Positions 9,056 through 17,504 of a stretch of 64,000 bases of DNA are shown here, one piece after another. The DNA is from an uncultured Oscillospiraceae bacterium (GTDB taxonomy: Bacteria; Bacillota; Clostridia; Oscillospirales; Ruminococcaceae), in the NCBI GenBank assembly GCA_934486875.1, contig CAKSPU010000004.1, forward strand, positions 1-64,000, read 5' to 3'. Each line of letters starts with the position of its first letter. The stretch's first letter is position 1. A program made the translations under genes and the position numbers. The notes beneath the pieces were generated by a model that did not search any database, had not been told where the DNA came from, and saw only the letters and a program-made list of their open reading frames with translations.

Positions 9056-9736
9056 TTATATCCTGTCGTCAAAGGAAATTTCGCCTTTTCGGATATTAAT
9101 AAGTCTGCCGCCCATACGCTTTACGAGCTCGTGCTCGTGGGTGACCATAAGCACCGTAGTGCCTCTGTCGTTTATCTCCTTAAGGAGCTTTACGATCTCC
9201 ACCGAGGTCCTCGGGTCAAGATTACCCGTAGGCTCATCGGCAATTATAAGCTGGGGATTGTTGACAAGCGCCCTTGCCAGAGCAACACGCTGCTGCTCGC
9301 CGCCCGAAAGCTGACCGGGATAGCGGTTCGCCTTGTCCTGGAGACCGAGGAGACCTATTACCTGCGGCACTCTTTTTCTGATATACTTTGTGGGAGCGTC
9401 AATGCATCTGAGCACGAACGCCACATTGTCATAGACCGTCATTGAATCAATGAGCATAAAGTTCTGGAACACAAAGCCGATAGTGCGTCTGAGCTTGTGA
9501 ACATCACGCTGCTTCATCTTCATAAGGTCAAAGCCGTTTACTCTGAGAACGCTTTTGACATCAGCCCTTTCATCAGCCTTGACCTCTCTTGTAAGAAGCC
9601 TGATAAGGGTACTTTTTCCTGCGCCCGACTCGCCTACCACAAAGGCAAACTCGCCGTCGTTTATCTTAAGGGACACATCATTCAGAGCGTCAACTCCGTT
9701 TTTGTATGTCACCGATACATTTCTTAGTTCGATCAA
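9056..9736 (-). CDS. ftsE: Cell division ATP-binding protein FtsE
   Basis: 226-aa ABC ATPase with Walker A GESGAGKST at residues 35-43, signature LSGGEQQRV near 143, and the DEPT Walker B/glutamate near 167. Closeness to FtsX and the start MIELRNV fit FtsE. The start is a TTG at 9736, chosen because it gives the usual FtsE N-terminus and is preceded by AGGCGGTG about 7 nt upstream; no ATG fits. It heads a unit running through ftsX, the M23 hydrolase, ctpA and three unknown genes to 3562. Confidence 0.95.
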   Translation of the reverse strand: MIELRNVSVTYKNGVDALNDVSLKINDGEFAFVVGESGAGKSTLIRLLTREVKADERADVKSVLRVNGFDLMKMKQRDVHKLRRTIGFVFQNFMLIDSMTVYDNVAFVLRCIDAPTKYIRKRVPQVIGLLGLQDKANRYPGQLSGGEQQRVALARALVNNPQLIIADEPTGNLDPRTSVEIVKLLKEINDRGTTVLMVTHEHELVKRMGGRLINIRKGEISFDDRI

Positions 9737-9772
9737 ATTAAATTCACCGCCTGAGTATATAAAAAAGCAGAT

Positions 9773-9801
9773 AAAAGGGCAGTAGAGATCCCCGACTGCC
9801 C
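9773..9801 (-). terminator. Rho-independent terminator after the CdaR-type gene
   Basis: On the minus strand GGGCAGT (9801-9795) pairs with ACTGCCC (9783-9777) and is followed by TTTTAT. It sits between the CdaR-type gene and ftsE, making the regulator monocistronic and giving ftsE its own transcription start nearby. Confidence 0.65.
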
Positions 9802-9875
9802 CCTTAAATACTATTGAATTGTTTTATATTATTTGTTTATATGTCCGCCTATGTGTCCGTCCTGAGCCGCAAGGA

Positions 9876-10961
9876 TCAGAACTTGGTGGGATTGGCGGAA
9901 AGATACTTCTTGACCATAAGAGCGATCTTGAAGATGATAGCGTGGTCAAATTCTCTGAGGTCAAGACCTGTGAGCTTCTTTATCTTTTCAAGTCTGTAAA
10001 CCAGAGTGTTTCTGTGAACGAAGAGCTTTCTTGAAGTCTCGGAAACGTTCAGGTTGTTCTCAAAGAACTTCTGAATGGTAAAGAGAGTTTCGTGGTCGAG
10101 TGACTCGATAGAGCCTTTCTTGAACACCTCCTGGAGGAATGTCTCGCAGAGGGTCGTGGGGAGATGATAGATAAGCCTTGCGATACCGAGGTTATCGTAG
10201 GAAACGATGACCTTGTCGGTGTCGAACACCTTGCCGACCTCAAGAGCTATCTGAGCCTCCTTGAAAGAGCGTGCAAGATCCTTAACCCCAACAACGGCAG
10301 TACCGATACCAACATTGACACGGGTGTAGAACTCGCCCGAAAGGGTGTCGGAAATGGAGCGTGCAAGCTTTTCGAGGTCCTTGGACTCAACATTGCTCTT
10401 AATTTCCTTGACAAGCACAATGTCGCTTTCAGTGATGTTGAAAACGAAGTCCTTAGTCTTGTCGGGGAAAAGGTTCTGGATAACATCATAAGCGGAAACA
10501 TCGTTTGAGGAGATTATCCTGATAAGGAAAACCACCCTGCTCACGTCCGCATTGAAGTGAAGCTCTCTCGCCTTGACAACGATATCTCCGGGGAGAACGT
10601 TATCGAGAACAACATTCTTGATGAAGTTGTTGCGGTCATATTTTTCATCGTAATACTGCTTGATGCTTGAAAGGGTGATAGCCATAATATTGGCATACTT
10701 GGCGGCATTCTCATCGGAGCCCTCCACAAAGACCGCATAATCGGGCTTGATGTGGGAGCCGAAAGGCTTGTAGGTATAGCCGTCCCTTACAAAAATATCG
10801 TGGGAATCGCTGAGGTCAAGAGAAACAAATTCGTTTGTAGTACCGATTTTGGTAAGCTCGCTGCAGGCGATAATGGTGGCTGTGGAGTCAACTACGCCGA
10901 TAACGCAGTCCATTGTATCTCTCATCTGATGTATGAGTCCTTGAAACAGTCTGTTTGACAT
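9876..10961 (-). CDS. CdaR/PucR-family transcriptional regulator
   Basis: Regulator of about 361 aa. The N-terminal part (to about residue 130) resembles the sugar-diacid recognition sensor of CdaR proteins, the middle (about 140-270) the GGDEF-like/CdaR linker domain, and the end is the PucR helix-turn-helix (NVSETSRKLFVHRNTLVYRL), the DNA-binding signature of this family. I chose the ATG at 10961 (MSNRLF) because AAAGGAAG lies 7-9 nt upstream; an in-frame ATG at 10979 with GGAG is also possible. A 120-nt foldable leader precedes it. Family members respond to glycerate, glucarate or purines; the effector here is unknown. No target operon sits beside it. Confidence 0.85.
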   Translation of the reverse strand: MSNRLFQGLIHQMRDTMDCVIGVVDSTATIIACSELTKIGTTNEFVSLDLSDSHDIFVRDGYTYKPFGSHIKPDYAVFVEGSDENAAKYANIMAITLSSIKQYYDEKYDRNNFIKNVVLDNVLPGDIVVKARELHFNADVSRVVFLIRIISSNDVSAYDVIQNLFPDKTKDFVFNITESDIVLVKEIKSNVESKDLEKLARSISDTLSGEFYTRVNVGIGTAVVGVKDLARSFKEAQIALEVGKVFDTDKVIVSYDNLGIARLIYHLPTTLCETFLQEVFKKGSIESLDHETLFTIQKFFENNLNVSETSRKLFVHRNTLVYRLEKIKKLTGLDLREFDHAIIFKIALMVKKYLSANPTKF

Positions 10962-10979
10962 TTGCAGTCTTCCTTTCAT

Positions 10980-11101
10980 TTTCTCCGCCGAAGCTGCGGG
11001 ATCGGTGTGCCGATCTGCGGTCTGCTGCGGGCAAAGCCCCTTTGACCGATGATCTGCCGAAAACGCTGCGTTTTGACGGCACGGATCACCCTTGACCGCT
11101 T
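10980..11101 (-). ncRNA. Candidate structured 5' leader of the CdaR-type gene
   Basis: GC-rich island in an AT-rich spacer, rich in nested inverted repeats when read on the minus strand: GCGGTC (11099-11094) with GACCGC (11022-11017) can close a multiloop; inside it TGCCG...CGGCA encloses the palindrome AAACGC-A-GCGTTT, and GGGGC-TTT-GCCC makes another hairpin. Downstream GATCGG-CACA-CCGATC (11015-11000) is a perfect hairpin, and CCGC...GCGG then covers the GGAG in front of the upstream ATG. I match it to no known riboswitch. It could instead be a degenerate palindromic repeat. Confidence 0.45.
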
Positions 11102-11188
11102 CCTATATAGATTAATCTTATCACATTATCCGTTATTTTGTGTTAAGTTTTTATGAACATTAGTCAAATATCACAATTTTTTTCAAAA

Positions 11189-11223
11189 AAACAAAGGGAG
11201 CATATTCAACAGAACATACTCCC
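11189..11223 (-). terminator. Rho-independent terminator after ptsH
   Basis: On the minus strand GGGAGTATGTTC and GAATATGCTCCC (11223-11196) form a long imperfect stem with a 4-nt loop, followed by TTTGTTTTTTT. It lies 25 bp after the HPr stop codon and gives a monocistronic ptsH transcript. Confidence 0.8.
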
Positions 11224-11247
11224 TGACATTTCAAAATGAAAATATGC

Positions 11248-11520
11248 TTATCTGGACTCCTCTGCAAAGCCGCTGTCAACGAGCTCGATAAGTGCGGTAA
11301 CAGCTTCCTGCTCGTCAGCACCGTCAGCAATAATTCTGATCTGAGTGCCGCCAACGATACCGAGTGAGAGAATACCGAGAAGGCTCTTGGCATTTACTCT
11401 TCTCTCTTCCTTTTCGATCCAGATGGAGGACTTGAACTCATTAGCCTTCTGAATGAAAAAAGTTGCGGGACGTGCGTGTAAGCCAACCTGATTCTGAACC
11501 ATTACATCTTTAACAAACAT
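11248..11520 (-). CDS. ptsH: Phosphocarrier protein HPr
   Basis: 90-aa cytosolic HPr. GLHARPA places the phosphorylated histidine at residue 15, and AKSLLGI places the regulatory serine at residue 46, exactly as in Bacillus HPr. It can therefore carry phosphate from enzyme I to PTS permeases and be phosphorylated by HPr kinase for CcpA-type carbon catabolite control, which gives context to the cre-like site at 35825. It stands alone, without ptsI, between its own promoter and terminator. The start has AGGAGAG about 5-6 nt upstream. Confidence 0.95.
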   Translation of the reverse strand: MFVKDVMVQNQVGLHARPATFFIQKANEFKSSIWIEKEERRVNAKSLLGILSLGIVGGTQIRIIADGADEQEAVTALIELVDSGFAEESR

Positions 11521-11599
11521 AACACTCTCTCCTATCCGTTAAGTAGCTATTTCTGAATTTAATAAAAAATAACCATAACTTGCTTTAAGCTATAATTAA

Positions 11600-11628
11600 A
11601 TTATACATTGCATTCCTGCCTTAGTCAA
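11600..11628 (-). promoter_or_regulatory. SigA-type promoter of ptsH
   Basis: Minus strand TTGACT (11628-11623), 17-bp spacer, TATAAT (11605-11600). The leader to the HPr start is about 70 nt. Confidence 0.8.
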
Positions 11629-11860
11629 CAGAAAAATATGATAATTTTCCGTTTTCGGGGAATTTTCTGCCTTTTGATAAACAGAATTGAGAAAACTCCT
11701 TTTTGATTTGTGGATTTTCACTAATTTTATGCCACCTGTACAATTTTCAACAGAGTTTTATATGCAAATGTACAGGAATTTGTTCATCAAACGCATTATA
11801 TATCCGAACTATTTGTTAATATACATACATTTTATGAACATCATCTATGAAAATATGAGC
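11629..11860. other. AT-rich intergenic stretch without recognised content
   Basis: Together with the ptsH promoter it makes up the 340-bp gap between ptsH and trmD. It is very AT-rich. I see no gene, clear terminator for the trmD operon or repeat in it; the plus-strand frame crossing it is the complement of trmD. Confidence 0.5.
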
Positions 11861-12550
11861 TTATTCGTCAGACTTCTCCAGCATATCGGGCCGCCTTTCG
11901 GCAGTAATTCTGAGAGCCTGCTCGTGTCTCCAGGCAGCAATATTCTTGTGATGACCCGTGAGCAGCACAGGGGGCACTTCCATTCCCTCCCACACCTCGG
12001 GACGGGTGTAATGGGGATATTCCAGCAGCCCCGAATAATGGCTCTCGTCCATAAAGCACTCGTCAGCGGCAAGCACTCCCGGCACAAGCCTTGCAGCAGC
12101 GTCACATATCACCATAGCAGGCAGCTCGCCGCCTGTGAGAACATAGTCACCTATAGAAATTTCCTCATCGACTATCTTGTCGATGATACGCTGGTCCACA
12201 CCCTCATAATGCCCGCAAATCACGAAAATATTCTTTTTTTCGGAAAGCTCTGCGGCTTTTTTCTGGCTGAAAACATTTCCCTTCGGCGACATATAAATAA
12301 CATAAGGCTTCTCGTCAAGCTCAGCGCACACCGCCTGATAGCAGCGGTAAATAGGCTCCGCCTGCATCACCATTCCCTTGCCGCCGCCGTAAGGGGAATC
12401 ATCGACCCTGTGGTGCTTGTCAAGGGTGTAATCACGTATCTGGTGGCAGTAAAGTCGTATGAGCCCCGCCATACGTGCCCTGCCGATTATGCTCTCTCCC
12501 AGAACAGCCTCGCACATTTCGGGAAAAAGCGTTGCTATGTCAAATCGCAA
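11861..12550 (-). CDS. trmD: tRNA (guanine37-N1)-methyltransferase TrmD
   Basis: 229-aa SPOUT methyltransferase that makes m1G37 in tRNAs using S-adenosylmethionine and so prevents frameshifting. Family landmarks are visible: MRFDIATLFPEM at the start, DDSPYGGGKGMVM, and the knot region with VICGHYEGVDQR and SIGDYVLTGGELP. It ends the housekeeping operon, but instead of following rimM directly it is separated from it by an aldo/keto reductase gene (13-bp gap). Confidence 0.97.
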   Translation of the reverse strand: MRFDIATLFPEMCEAVLGESIIGRARMAGLIRLYCHQIRDYTLDKHHRVDDSPYGGGKGMVMQAEPIYRCYQAVCAELDEKPYVIYMSPKGNVFSQKKAAELSEKKNIFVICGHYEGVDQRIIDKIVDEEISIGDYVLTGGELPAMVICDAAARLVPGVLAADECFMDESHYSGLLEYPHYTRPEVWEGMEVPPVLLTGHHKNIAAWRHEQALRITAERRPDMLEKSDE

Positions 12551-12563
12551 AATATCATTCCTT

Positions 12564-13517
12564 TCAGAATTTGGGAAGCCCGGGTTCCCATACTCCCCTG
12601 CTCACAATGCCCGAAGCGTCCGCAAGCCCTTCAAGGCGTGCCGCCTCATCATCGGTCAGTGCCACAGAAGCACTTCCCGCAAGCTCTGCCGCCTGCTCGG
12701 GCTTGGTAATGCCCACAATTGGTATCGTTCCCTTTGACCTTGCCCAGGCAACAGATATCTGAGCGGGAGAAACGCTGTATTTCACGCCCAGCTCTCTCAG
12801 GCAGTCAATGAGCGGACGGAGCTTTTTCATAACGTTCCTGTTATATTCGAGACTGCGGAGAGACAGTCCCTTTATGGGGTGCTCATCGTCATATTTACCG
12901 CTGAGAGCCCCCTGCTCCAGCACCATATACGCAAAGTACGGAACATCGTTTTTCCTGCACCAATCAAGTATTCTGAGCTGTTCGGGGTCACGGCGTATAA
13001 GACTGAAATGGTTCTGCACAGCACCCACTCTCAGCCCCTTTTCCCGAAGCAGCATATCCGCCTTATCTATCTGCTCTGCGTTATAATTTGAAAGCCCGAT
13101 AAGTCCTATCTTTCCCTCTTTTGCAAGCTCGGCGCACTCATTTATGTTCTGCCCGATGTTAAAAGGCAGGTGCAGCCAGTAAATGTCAGCGCGATCTGCC
13201 CCGAGACGTTCAAGGCTGCCCAGAAGCGCAGTCCTCACCTCGCCCGAGGAATACCTTTTCTTAGGCATATGCTTGGTTGAAATAAGAATTTTTTCGCCGC
13301 ATTCCTCAATGCATTCCCGCAAAAGCCTTTCAGACGAGCCCATTCCGTAGACCTCGGCAGTGTCCCAGAGAGTAAAGCCCTCGGAGACTGCCGTTCTGAA
13401 AGCAGCTTTCAGCCTTTCGGTGTCACGCTTTTCCCCGAAGATCATCTGAGAACCGGCAGTGCCATTTCCCCACGCCCAGGTACCGATAGCGTATGCAGGG
13501 AATTTTACCTCACTCAC
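12564..13517 (-). CDS. Aldo/keto reductase
   Basis: 317-aa NADPH-dependent oxidoreductase of the AKR superfamily. The catalytic tetrad is complete: Asp52 and Tyr57 in WDTAEVYG, Lys82 in STKH, His116 in WLHLPF. The C-terminal GITKPEQ region is the usual cofactor pocket. Substrate is not predictable. It is out of place: it lies inside the rimM-trmD pair, overlapping the end of rimM by 4 bp, so it is expressed with ribosome-maturation genes. Base composition is like its neighbours. Confidence 0.92.
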   Translation of the reverse strand: MSEVKFPAYAIGTWAWGNGTAGSQMIFGEKRDTERLKAAFRTAVSEGFTLWDTAEVYGMGSSERLLRECIEECGEKILISTKHMPKKRYSSGEVRTALLGSLERLGADRADIYWLHLPFNIGQNINECAELAKEGKIGLIGLSNYNAEQIDKADMLLREKGLRVGAVQNHFSLIRRDPEQLRILDWCRKNDVPYFAYMVLEQGALSGKYDDEHPIKGLSLRSLEYNRNVMKKLRPLIDCLRELGVKYSVSPAQISVAWARSKGTIPIVGITKPEQAAELAGSASVALTDDEAARLEGLADASGIVSRGVWEPGLPKF

Positions 13518-14017
13518 AGGTCGAACAGTCCTTCCATTTTTCTGATAATAAGCTTGCCGTTTTCGATGTCGGTCCTGACGATAACATCGGGGATAGCAGG
13601 GATAAGATACTCCTTATCACCGTCCTTGATGTGATAAACGTCATTTGCGCCCGTGGCAGTCACCTGAGAAAGCCTGCCGTAAACAGTGCCGTCATCAGCG
13701 TCTGTAACCTCAAGTCCCACAAGATCCTGAACGAAGTAGCAGCCCTCTTCAAGCTCAACATCTTCCCTGTCCATATAAAGTATCTTTCCACGGAGCTTCT
13801 GAGCCTCCTCGGGAGTGTCAACGCCCTCAATTTTCATCAGAACTATGTTCTTGTGGGGGCGGGCACGGACAATGTTCACGGGAGTTTCGCCCTTGTTGAA
13901 GTAAAGGAGGTCAAACTCGCAGAGAAATTCGGGACTGTCGCACCACGGCTCCACCCTTATCTCGCCCTTCAGCCCCTGCACAGCCACGATTTTTCCAATT
14001 TCAAGAAATCTTTTCAT
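13514..14017 (-). CDS. rimM: Ribosome maturation factor RimM
   Basis: 167-aa 30S assembly factor that binds ribosomal protein S19 and helps mature the 16S rRNA head. The N-terminal barrel begins FLEIGKIVAVQGLKGEIRVEPW, the family signature, and the C-terminal PRC-barrel half has GRLSQVTATGANDVYHI. It follows the ankyrin gene by 1 bp and overlaps the AKR gene by 4 bp, so translation is coupled. Confidence 0.96.
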   Translation of the reverse strand: MKRFLEIGKIVAVQGLKGEIRVEPWCDSPEFLCEFDLLYFNKGETPVNIVRARPHKNIVLMKIEGVDTPEEAQKLRGKILYMDREDVELEEGCYFVQDLVGLEVTDADDGTVYGRLSQVTATGANDVYHIKDGDKEYLIPAIPDVIVRTDIENGKLIIRKMEGLFDL

Positions 14018-14018
14018 A

Positions 14019-14816
14019 TCAGCTCAGCCTTTCATTTTCAGTGATCATCTTGACCTTAAGCCACTCGATATATGGCTTGTAGAGAACATCTTTTATCCGC
14101 TGAAATCTTGCTTCCTCTTCCTCGGTGATGTCCTCGTCCTCTTTGTGGAGATCGTAGTAATATCGGTAAGGGAGCATTACCTTGCCGTCCCTCATTGCCT
14201 CAGATGCGGGGTCTGCCCCTGCATTCACAAGCATTTCCACGATATCCGCAGAATATTCCTTATCATTTGCGGCACACAGATGCAGGGCGGGAACAAACTC
14301 ACCCTTGCCGAAATCGGGATCAGCGCCCGCATCAAGGAGCAGCTTCACCATTTTAGCCGAATGATTTTCCGCAGCCGCACCGAGGATCGTTTTCTGCTCT
14401 CCTGCGGCGGAATTTGGGTCAGCACCCTTTTCAAGAAACAGCTGCATCATTTCAACGTCATCACGCTCGGCACACCGTGCAACGGCGGTCTTTCCGTAAC
14501 GGTTGTCACCGTCAGGCTCTGCGCCCTGCTCCAGAAATTCCCTTGCCGCCGAGAAATTCTTGTTCTCCGCCGCAAGATACAGCCTGTCATTTATCGAAAA
14601 ATCATCAAGGTCATAGCGAATGTCCGCATAGATAAAAATTATCATCGGGATACACATAAGTATGCCCGCAAAAATCGCCCCGTTTCTTATCTTCCGCAGT
14701 CCGTCGCCCTTTGTTTTGCTTATTTTGTATAAAAAAATCGGCAGGGCTGTAACAGCAATGCCGATAGCAAACAATATCCGAACTGCAGTCACGTGCGAAA
14801 GAAGAGTAAGAATCAT
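14019..14816 (-). CDS. Membrane-anchored ankyrin-repeat protein
   Basis: Start taken as the ATG at 14816, with GGTGG 6 nt upstream; the frame is open 25 codons further. The product is about 265 aa: two hydrophobic segments near the N-terminus, then at least three ankyrin repeats (blocks like YGKTAVARCAERDDVEMMQLFLEKGADPN) and a charged C-terminal helix. Ankyrin repeats bind protein partners; no partner is evident. It is an unusual passenger between khpA and rimM, 1 bp before rimM. There is no catalytic domain. Confidence 0.8.
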   Translation of the reverse strand: MILTLLSHVTAVRILFAIGIAVTALPIFLYKISKTKGDGLRKIRNGAIFAGILMCIPMIIFIYADIRYDLDDFSINDRLYLAAENKNFSAAREFLEQGAEPDGDNRYGKTAVARCAERDDVEMMQLFLEKGADPNSAAGEQKTILGAAAENHSAKMVKLLLDAGADPDFGKGEFVPALHLCAANDKEYSADIVEMLVNAGADPASEAMRDGKVMLPYRYYYDLHKEDEDITEEEEARFQRIKDVLYKPYIEWLKVKMITENERLS

Positions 14817-14903
14817 AAAATCCACCGTCTTTCCGCCTGTGGGGACAGTCCGGCATACACAGAAAGCCCCGCAGTCTGAAAATGCATACAAACAGGAGGA
14901 AGA

Positions 14904-15137
14904 TCAGTCGATCTCCACCATAATTTTTTCGTTTATCCTGCCAGCGCCTGCACGCATAACAGTTCTTATAGCCTTGGCGATCCTGCCCTGCTTGCCGATA
15001 ACTCTGCCCATATCCTCGGGAGCAACGTGGAGATGATAGACCACAATTCCCTCATCGTTGGGCTCATCACGGTCAACAGCAACAGCGTCCTTGTTTTCAA
15101 CAAGACCCGAAGCGATCGTAATAAGGAGCTTTTCCAT
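14904..15137 (-). CDS. khpA: KH-domain RNA-binding protein KhpA
   Basis: 77-aa single-KH protein (YlqC family) with the RNA-gripping loop GKQGR inside RVIGKQGRIAKAIRTV. KhpA partners with KhpB/Jag to bind mRNAs and influences cell elongation in Firmicutes. The start at 15137 (MEKLL) has AAAGGCAGG upstream and matches the family length; the longer frame to 15209 lacks a ribosome-binding site. It follows rpsP, as in most Firmicutes. Confidence 0.93.
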   Translation of the reverse strand: MEKLLITIASGLVENKDAVAVDRDEPNDEGIVVYHLHVAPEDMGRVIGKQGRIAKAIRTVMRAGAGRINEKIMVEID

Positions 15138-15228
15138 AGACAGCCTGCCTTTCATAAGTTTATTTATAACAACGCTCTGCACACAGGCAGAGCAGCTTGG
15201 ATTTTTCACGCAAAATATCAGTATATTC

Positions 15229-15251
15229 GGACACCTCGCTCAGAGGTGTCC
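15229..15251 (-). other. Intercistronic hairpin between rpsP and khpA
   Basis: A perfect 9-bp inverted repeat (GGACACCTC / GAGGTGTCC) with a 5-nt loop. No T-run follows on the minus strand, so it looks more like an mRNA-processing or stability hairpin, or a partial terminator lowering expression after rpsP, than a full stop. Confidence 0.55.
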
Positions 15252-15279
15252 CGATCAACTGACGGATCCAAAAAGCGGA

Positions 15280-15525
15280 TTACTTAGTGATACCGTTCTT
15301 CTCAAAGAGCTTCTTAACGGTGTCGGTAGGCTGTGCGCCGTTTGCCATCCACTTCTTAGCCTTCTCAGCGTCAACCTTTAAGGTGCTGGGCTCTGTTGTG
15401 GAATCATAATAACCGATCTCCTCGATAAATCTGCCGTCTCTGGGATATCTGGAATCAGCAACAACGATTCTGTAGAAAGGGTTCTTCTTAGCGCCCATTC
15501 TTCTGAGTCTGATCTTTACTGCCAT
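15280..15525 (-). CDS. rpsP: Small ribosomal subunit protein bS16
   Basis: 81 aa beginning [26 protein letters not shown], the bS16 signature; it binds 16S rRNA early in 30S assembly. The start is the ATG at 15525 with AAGAGGTG about 7 nt upstream; a GTG three codons earlier overlaps that ribosome-binding site and is unlikely. It sits between ffh and khpA in the conserved order. Confidence 0.97.
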   Translation of the reverse strand: MAVKIRLRRMGAKKNPFYRIVVADSRYPRDGRFIEEIGYYDSTTEPSTLKVDAEKAKKWMANGAQPTDTVKKLFEKNGITK

Positions 15526-15612
15526 TGTATTCACCTCTTAAAATCAAAATATATATCAAAGTGCTTTGGCACATTTTAATGCCCCGCACATTGAATGCGT
15601 AATAAATGCTTA

Positions 15613-16959
15613 TCAGAACCTCATCCCGGGGATACGGAGCCTGTTCTTTTTGCCCTTCTGGTTCCTGCCCATAACGCCGAACTGCTTCATCATCTTCTGC
15701 ATCTCATCGAACTGCTTAAGGAGCCTGTTCACGTCCGCAACGCTGTTTCCGCTTCCTGCGGCGATACGCTTCTTGCGGCTGGGATTGATGATAGAGGGCT
15801 TTGCTCTCTCCGCAGGGGTCATTGAGGTTATGAGAGCCTCTATCCTGAGAAGCTGCCTGTCGTCGATGTCAACATCTTTGAGCTTGTCGCCAACTCCGGG
15901 GAGCATTCCCATTATCTGCTTCAAAGGACCCATTTTCTTGATCTGCTTCATCTGGTCGAGAAGATCGTCAAGGTCAAAGGTCTGTTCCTCTTTGAGCTTG
16001 TTGGCAAGCTTCATTGCCTCCTGCTCGTCAATGGTGCTCTGGGCACGTTCGATAAGTGTGAGCATATCGCCCATTCCCAGTATTCTCGAAGCCATTCTTT
16101 CGGGGTGGAAGGGCTCGAAATCATCAAGCTTTTCGCCTGTTCCCACGAACTTGATAGGCTTGCCTGTAACGGCGAGGACGGAAAGTGCCGCACCGCCACG
16201 TGTATCGGAATCGAGCTTTGACATAAGAACGCCCGTGATGCCCAGAGCGTCATCAAACGCCTTGGCTACGTTTACTGCGTCCTGACCGGTCATTGCATCG
16301 ACAACCAGCATAATCTCATTTGGCTCAGTTTCCGCCTTGATGTTCTTGAGCTCGTCCATAAGCTCCTCATCAATGTGCAGACGGCCTGCGGTATCGAGGA
16401 TAACAATATCATTGCCGTGATCCTCGGCGTGCTTGACAGCCTCCCTGGCAATGACAACGGGATTTATCTGTCCCATCTCGAACACCTTTACGCCTGCCTT
16501 GTCGCCTACTACCCGAAGCTGATTGATAGCCGCAGGACGGTAAACGTCACAGGCTGCCAGCAAGGGTCTCTTGCCCATTTCCTTGAAATGCTTGGCAAGC
16601 TTTGCGGCGTGGGTGGTTTTACCCGAGCCCTGCAAGCCCACCATCATAATAACACAGGGACCCTTTGCGGGAAATTCTATCCGGGCATTTTCGTTGCCCA
16701 TAAGAGCGATAAGCTCTTCGTTAACTATCTTTATGACCTGCTGTGCGGGAGTAAGGCTTGCAAGAACATCGGTTCCCACAGCTCTTTCAGTGACCCTGCC
16801 CACAAAATCCTTAACGACCTTGTAGCTCACGTCCGCTTCAAGAAGAGCCATCTTGACCTCTCTCATAGCCTCTCTTACATCGGCTTCGGTAAGAACGCCT
16901 CTGCCTTTCAGACGCTTGAAAACAGCATTGAGCTTTTCGGAAAGACCCTCAAAAGCCAC
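15613..16959 (-). CDS. ffh: Signal recognition particle GTPase Ffh
   Basis: 448-aa SRP54 homologue that, with 4.5S/6S RNA, targets nascent membrane proteins to FtsY. In order: N domain (1 to about 90), GTPase G domain with GLQGSGKTTHAAKLA near 108, DTAGR, and the TKLDSDTRGG block (here MSKLDSDTRGG), then the methionine-rich M domain ending GNQ-like RLRIPGMRF. Length is typical. It is preceded 25 bp upstream by ylxM, its conserved partner. Confidence 0.97.
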   Translation of the reverse strand: MAFEGLSEKLNAVFKRLKGRGVLTEADVREAMREVKMALLEADVSYKVVKDFVGRVTERAVGTDVLASLTPAQQVIKIVNEELIALMGNENARIEFPAKGPCVIMMVGLQGSGKTTHAAKLAKHFKEMGKRPLLAACDVYRPAAINQLRVVGDKAGVKVFEMGQINPVVIAREAVKHAEDHGNDIVILDTAGRLHIDEELMDELKNIKAETEPNEIMLVVDAMTGQDAVNVAKAFDDALGITGVLMSKLDSDTRGGAALSVLAVTGKPIKFVGTGEKLDDFEPFHPERMASRILGMGDMLTLIERAQSTIDEQEAMKLANKLKEEQTFDLDDLLDQMKQIKKMGPLKQIMGMLPGVGDKLKDVDIDDRQLLRIEALITSMTPAERAKPSIINPSRKKRIAAGSGNSVADVNRLLKQFDEMQKMMKQFGVMGRNQKGKKNRLRIPGMRF

Positions 16960-16984
16960 AGCAAACCCTCCCTTTCAGTTTATG

Positions 16985-17314
16985 TCAAAGAATATTTCGT
17001 ATTTCATCGGCGGCGGCACGGATATCCTCCGCAGAAAGCTTTTCGGGAGCTTCGGAAAGCCTGCCCGCAATGCTTCGGAGCTTCTTTGATTTTTCAGCCA
17101 GCTTAAGAGCCGCCTCCATTTCAAAAAGCACCTGCTCACCACGCTTGATGCTGTCCCTGACACCCTGTCTCGTAATATTTTCGCACTCGGCTATCTCGCC
17201 CAGAGAAAGATCTTCGTTATAGTAAAGATCAATAACATCACGCTGCTTGTCGGTGAGGAGCCCTGAATAATGATCCAGCAGCACAGCCACCTCAAGATTT
17301 TTTTCGCCGTTCAA
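16985..17314 (-). CDS. ylxM: SRP-associated helix-turn-helix protein YlxM
   Basis: 109-aa UPF0122/YlxM protein. LLTDKQRDVIDLYYNEDLS and GEIAECENITRQGVRDSIKR form the sigma-like helix-turn-helix. YlxM of Gram-positives binds the SRP and modulates Ffh GTPase activity. First gene of the ffh operon, 49 bp downstream of a strong promoter. Confidence 0.94.
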   Translation of the reverse strand: MNGEKNLEVAVLLDHYSGLLTDKQRDVIDLYYNEDLSLGEIAECENITRQGVRDSIKRGEQVLFEMEAALKLAEKSKKLRSIAGRLSEAPEKLSAEDIRAAADEIRNIL

Positions 17315-17362
17315 AGGACATACACCTCAATATTTCGTGCTGTAAAGTCATCGACCTTTACA

Positions 17363-17390
17363 ATTATAACATATATACTAAATTTGTCAA
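17363..17390 (-). promoter_or_regulatory. SigA-type promoter of the ylxM-ffh-rpsP-trmD operon
   Basis: Minus strand TTGACA (17390-17385), 16-bp spacer, TATAAT (17368-17363). Transcription would start near 17356, about 40 nt before ylxM. Confidence 0.82.
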
Positions 17391-17444
17391 GGGGAAACGG
17401 TAAATTTGCTGTATTAATTTTTTATGAACGCAATTCTTGTTGAT

Positions 17445-17476
17445 TTCTACAATATGAAAACTCATATTTTGTAGAA
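17445..17476. promoter_or_regulatory. Inverted repeat between divergent promoters
   Basis: TTCTACAATATGA and TCATATTTTGTAGAA form a 13-15 bp inverted repeat with a 2-nt mismatch bulge and a 4-nt centre. It lies between the ylxM promoter and the promoter of the PilZ-ParA genes, 29 bp before the latter's -35 box, so it may be an operator for a dimeric repressor or activator. No T-run suggests a terminator. The remainder of the 315-bp gap holds only the two promoters. Confidence 0.45.
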
Positions 17477-17504
17477 AGTGTTGTGTGATTTTTCGGATTA
17501 ACTA

